Assembly (NCBI GenBank): GCA_027356675.1 | Contig: DAHVXO010000062.1 | Coordinates: 1-10,016 of the forward strand | Direction: 5' to 3' | DNA: 10,016 nucleotides | DNA from: Symbiobacteriaceae bacterium | GTDB taxonomy: Bacteria; Bacillota_E; Symbiobacteriia; Symbiobacteriales; Symbiobacteriaceae | The notes under the pieces: model-generated | The model's database searches: none | What the model was told of the DNA's origin: nothing | Seen by the model: the letters and a program-made list of their open reading frames with translations, nothing else | Position numbers and translations under genes: made by a program | Part shown: positions 7,522 to 10,016 of the stretch, one piece after another | How the letters are laid out: every line of letters begins with the position of its first letter | Numbering within the stretch: the first letter of the stretch is position 1

Positions 7522-9954
7522 TTAATTCCGCAGGGGCTTGCCGGTCTTCAAGATATGTTGGATCCGATCCTGGGTCTTCTTCTCGCCGCAGAGGGCGACG
7601 AACGCCTCCCGCTCCAGGTCAAGCAGATACTGCTCCGTCACGTAGGTGCCCGCCGGTACCTTGCCGCCTGTGAGCACGTAAGCCAACTTCGTGCCAACGA
7701 ACACGTCGTACTCCGAGGCCCAGCCGCTCAACCGCATGTTGTAGAGTCCCAGTTCCAGCACCGCTCGGCCCTCGGGTCCCCCCACGGGAATGCGGGCGGG
7801 TGCGGGGGGGCGGTAGCCTTCCCGGTCCAGCTCCAGCACGGCCTGCTTGGCTTCCCACAGCAGGTGGTCCTTGTTGACCACGATCCGGTCCGTCTTGCGC
7901 AGGTACCCCAGGGCCCGGGCCTCTGCCGCACTGGTGGAGACCTTGGCGAGTCCAACGGTCTCGAAGACCCGGTTGAGGATTGGCTGCAGGTCGAGCCCGC
8001 TCCCAGCCGCCATCTGACCGGCGCCGCCCAGGCCGCCACCGGAGCTCGGCAGACCCTCCAGGGCCCGGATCAGCATCTCCTTGGTGCCGCCACCGCCGGG
8101 GATGAGCCCGGTGCCGACTTCCACGAGGCCCATGTAGGTCTCGGCCGCCGCCACCACCCGGTCCGCGGCGGCGCAGATTTCGTACCCGCCGCCGAGCGTG
8201 AGGCCGAACGGCGCCACGACAACGGGCTTGGGAGCGAACTTCAGCGCTGAGCAGGCCCCCTGGAACTGCCGGACCATCATGTCGATCTCATCCCACTCTT
8301 CGTCCTGGGCCTCGGAGAGGACCATCATCACGTTGGCGCCGACACAGAAGTTCTCGGTGCGGGCGCTGATGACAAGGCCCTTCCAGTCGCCTCGGGCCAG
8401 CTCATCCGCCGCAAACTTCAACATATACGTGACGTCCACACCGATGGCGGACTTAGGCGAGTGCGTCTCCAGCAGCAGGACCCCGTCGCCCATGTCCATC
8501 AGAGTCGCGCCCTTCCGAGCCTTGACGACCAGGTTCAGGGTCTTGAGCTCGTCGATGTCGATGACCTCGTCGCTCCGGGGCACCTTCTGCTCGGTGCCGT
8601 CAGCGCCCAGATAATAGTTCAGGGTGCGGGTCTGGTCCTTGCGGTAGAAACCGTCAGCCAACACCGCTGCCTTGACCCACTCGGGAAGCACAACGCCCTC
8701 GGCCTCCATGCGAGCGACGGACCGGGCCACCCCGATGGCGTCCCAGGTCTCGAACGGCCCGAGTTCCCAGTTGTAGCCCCACTTCATGGCCCGGTCGATG
8801 GCCACGAGGTCGTCCGCGATCTCGCCGACCTTATTGGCGCTGTAGACCAGGGTCCGCTTCATGACCTCCCAGAGGAACTGGCCGGCCTTGTCGTCAGCGT
8901 AGACCAGAGTGCGCAGGCGCTCCCGCGGGTCAGGCAGCGGCTTGGCGGCATCGAGGGAGGGGAAGTTCGCCTTCTTGCGGGGCCGATACTCGAACGTGTC
9001 GGGCTGGAGGGTGGAGACCTGGTCACCCTCCTTCTTGAAGAAACCCTGTCCGCTCTTCTGGCCCAGCCAGCCGCGGGTGACCATCTCCCGCACATAAGTG
9101 GGGACGGTAAAGACCGAGGCCTCCACCGGGTCCGCGATGGAGGAGCGGCAGTTGTCAGCCACATAGACGAACGTGTCGATGCCAACCATGTCCAAGGTGC
9201 GGAAGGTGGCGCTGCCGGGCCGCCCGATGATCGGGCCCGTCAGGGTATCCACCTCATCGGCGCCGAGTCCCATCTGCTGCATGACGTCCAGAACAGCCAT
9301 CATGCCGTAGGTGCCAATGCGGTTGCCGATGAAGTTCGGCGTGTCCTTGGCGAGCACAACGCCCTTGCCCAGGACCTTTTCGCCGAACTGCTCCATGAGC
9401 GTCAGCACCTGCGGGTCGGTCTCGGGGGTCGGGATCAGCTCCAACAGCTTCATATAGCGGGGCGGGTTGAAAAAATGCGTGCCCAGAAAGCTGCGCCGGA
9501 ACTCGTCGGGCGCCTCCTCCACCATTTGGGCGATGGAGATGCCCGATGTGTTAGATGAGACTACCATGCCGGGCCTCCAGAAAGCGGCAACCCGCTTCCA
9601 GAGGTCCTGCTTGATTGCCAAGTTCTCGACGATGGCCTCAACTACCCAGTCGACGCCGGCGATGCGGTGCAGGTCATCCTCAAAGTTACCGGGCGTAATC
9701 AGCTCCAGGGCTTCCTTCGCGTAGACGGGCGATGGCTTCATGGTGGCTAGCTTCTGCAGAGCGCCGAGGGCGAAACGGTTGCGAACTGGTTTGGCATCGA
9801 GCGTCAGGCCCTTCTTGGCCTCGTCCGGCGCCAATTCCTTCGGGACGATGTCCAGTAGCAGGCTGGGAATGCCCACGTTGGCCAGGTGGGCCGCGATCTG
9901 CGAGCCCATGATTCCGGCCCCCAGCACCGCCACTTTCCGGATCGTCATATGCAT
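7522..9954 (-). CDS. fadN: 3-hydroxyacyl-CoA dehydrogenase / enoyl-CoA hydratase fusion, FadN
   Basis: Bifunctional enzyme for the two middle steps of beta-oxidation: hydration of enoyl-CoA and NAD-dependent oxidation of L-3-hydroxyacyl-CoA. The 810-residue product has the dehydrogenase first: the Rossmann motif VAVLGAGIMGSQIA (8-21), then GTHFFNPP with catalytic His160, and NFIGNRIG (207-214). The hydratase domain follows from about 485: NFCVGANV (535-542, oxyanion hole), LGGGYEICAAAD with Glu592, and GLVEVGTGLIPGGGGT with Glu612, so both hydratase glutamates are kept. This order is that of FadN (YusL), the reverse of E. coli FadB. A glycine-rich segment (about 637-655) lies just after the hydratase core. 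The frame stays open to a TTG at 9990, but I chose ATG 9954 because GAGGGGGA lies 7 bases upstream; ATG 9948 would be too far from it. First gene of the operon, followed by fadA after 15 bases. Confidence 0.95.
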   Translation of the reverse strand: MHMTIRKVAVLGAGIMGSQIAAHLANVGIPSLLLDIVPKELAPDEAKKGLTLDAKPVRNRFALGALQKLATMKPSPVYAKEALELITPGNFEDDLHRIAGVDWVVEAIVENLAIKQDLWKRVAAFWRPGMVVSSNTSGISIAQMVEEAPDEFRRSFLGTHFFNPPRYMKLLELIPTPETDPQVLTLMEQFGEKVLGKGVVLAKDTPNFIGNRIGTYGMMAVLDVMQQMGLGADEVDTLTGPIIGRPGSATFRTLDMVGIDTFVYVADNCRSSIADPVEASVFTVPTYVREMVTRGWLGQKSGQGFFKKEGDQVSTLQPDTFEYRPRKKANFPSLDAAKPLPDPRERLRTLVYADDKAGQFLWEVMKRTLVYSANKVGEIADDLVAIDRAMKWGYNWELGPFETWDAIGVARSVARMEAEGVVLPEWVKAAVLADGFYRKDQTRTLNYYLGADGTEQKVPRSDEVIDIDELKTLNLVVKARKGATLMDMGDGVLLLETHSPKSAIGVDVTYMLKFAADELARGDWKGLVISARTENFCVGANVMMVLSEAQDEEWDEIDMMVRQFQGACSALKFAPKPVVVAPFGLTLGGGYEICAAADRVVAAAETYMGLVEVGTGLIPGGGGTKEMLIRALEGLPSSGGGLGGAGQMAAGSGLDLQPILNRVFETVGLAKVSTSAAEARALGYLRKTDRIVVNKDHLLWEAKQAVLELDREGYRPPAPARIPVGGPEGRAVLELGLYNMRLSGWASEYDVFVGTKLAYVLTGGKVPAGTYVTEQYLLDLEREAFVALCGEKKTQDRIQHILKTGKPLRN

Positions 9955-10001
9955 GGCAATATCCCCCTCCCAGTCGGATCGCGTCGCCAATCCTTAGTAA
10001 C

Positions 10002-10013
10002 CCGAACGTTTGG
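10002..10013. promoter_or_regulatory. Imperfect palindrome upstream of the fad operon (possible TetR-type operator)
   Basis: CCGAACGTTTGG is a 12-base near-palindrome with five of six half-site pairs matching, centred on AACGTT, about 48 bases upstream of the fadN start. On the minus strand TACTAA (plus positions 9994-9999) lies next to it and could be a weak -10 box, in which case the palindrome would sit within the promoter spacer. Fatty-acid degradation operons in many bacteria are repressed by TetR-family proteins that release short palindromes on binding acyl-CoA. The window ends at 10016, so the -35 box and any flanking bases are not visible. Confidence 0.35.
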
Positions 10014-10016
10014 TAG

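Noticed and set aside
5401..8250. A 949-codon open frame on the plus strand, antisense to parts of fadE, fadA and fadN
   Set aside because: It lies opposite three clearly identified enzyme genes and spans two gene junctions. Its translation is low-complexity in style, with no recognisable domain, as expected from codon bias in high-GC DNA.

Overview
The window comes from a high-GC bacterium, most likely a Gram-positive of the Firmicutes/Bacillota (possibly Symbiobacterium-like; this is an inference from style, not an identification). The grounds are a fatty-acid operon in the order fadN-fadA-fadE, as in Bacillus subtilis, G-rich Shine-Dalgarno sequences close to GGAGGTG or AGGGGG before most genes, a lipoprotein-type solute receptor, and a sigma-A style promoter with a perfect TATAAT. 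Seven genes are visible. Six look intact where seen, one of them cut by the left edge, and one is interrupted by a stop codon.

Layout. Positions 1-2639 (minus strand) hold part of a carbohydrate ABC importer of the CUT1 type: a lipoprotein solute receptor, a first permease, and the start of a second permease that runs off the left edge. A strong hairpin (1261-1288) sits between the receptor gene and the first permease gene, and the two permease genes overlap by 4 bases (ATGA). No ATPase gene is in view. Positions 2640-2909 are a divergent, AT-rich control region with a convincing plus-strand promoter, a weaker candidate minus-strand promoter, and a repeated CTGAT element placed on and around the latter. 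Positions 2910-4334 (plus strand) encode a HerA-like ATPase with a coiled coil and a probable C-terminal winged helix. The reading frame is continuous except for one TAG at 3198-3200, between Walker A and Walker B.

Positions 4335-4536 separate two convergent units. They hold several small hairpins and a very strong bidirectional terminator (4487-4522). Positions 4537-9954 (minus strand) are a three-gene beta-oxidation operon, transcribed fadN, fadA, fadE with gaps of only 15 and 18 bases. Together the three enzymes cover all four steps of the cycle: FadE oxidises acyl-CoA to enoyl-CoA, FadN hydrates it and oxidises the 3-hydroxyacyl-CoA, and FadA cleaves off acetyl-CoA. An imperfect palindrome just upstream of fadN, at the right edge, may be an operator.

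Most of the window is ordinary metabolism. The features that deserve a second look are the interrupted ATPase and its uncertain start, the phased repeats in the divergent promoter, the intercistronic hairpin, and the palindrome in front of the fad operon. I found no CRISPR array, transposon, rRNA or tRNA, and no clear novel system.
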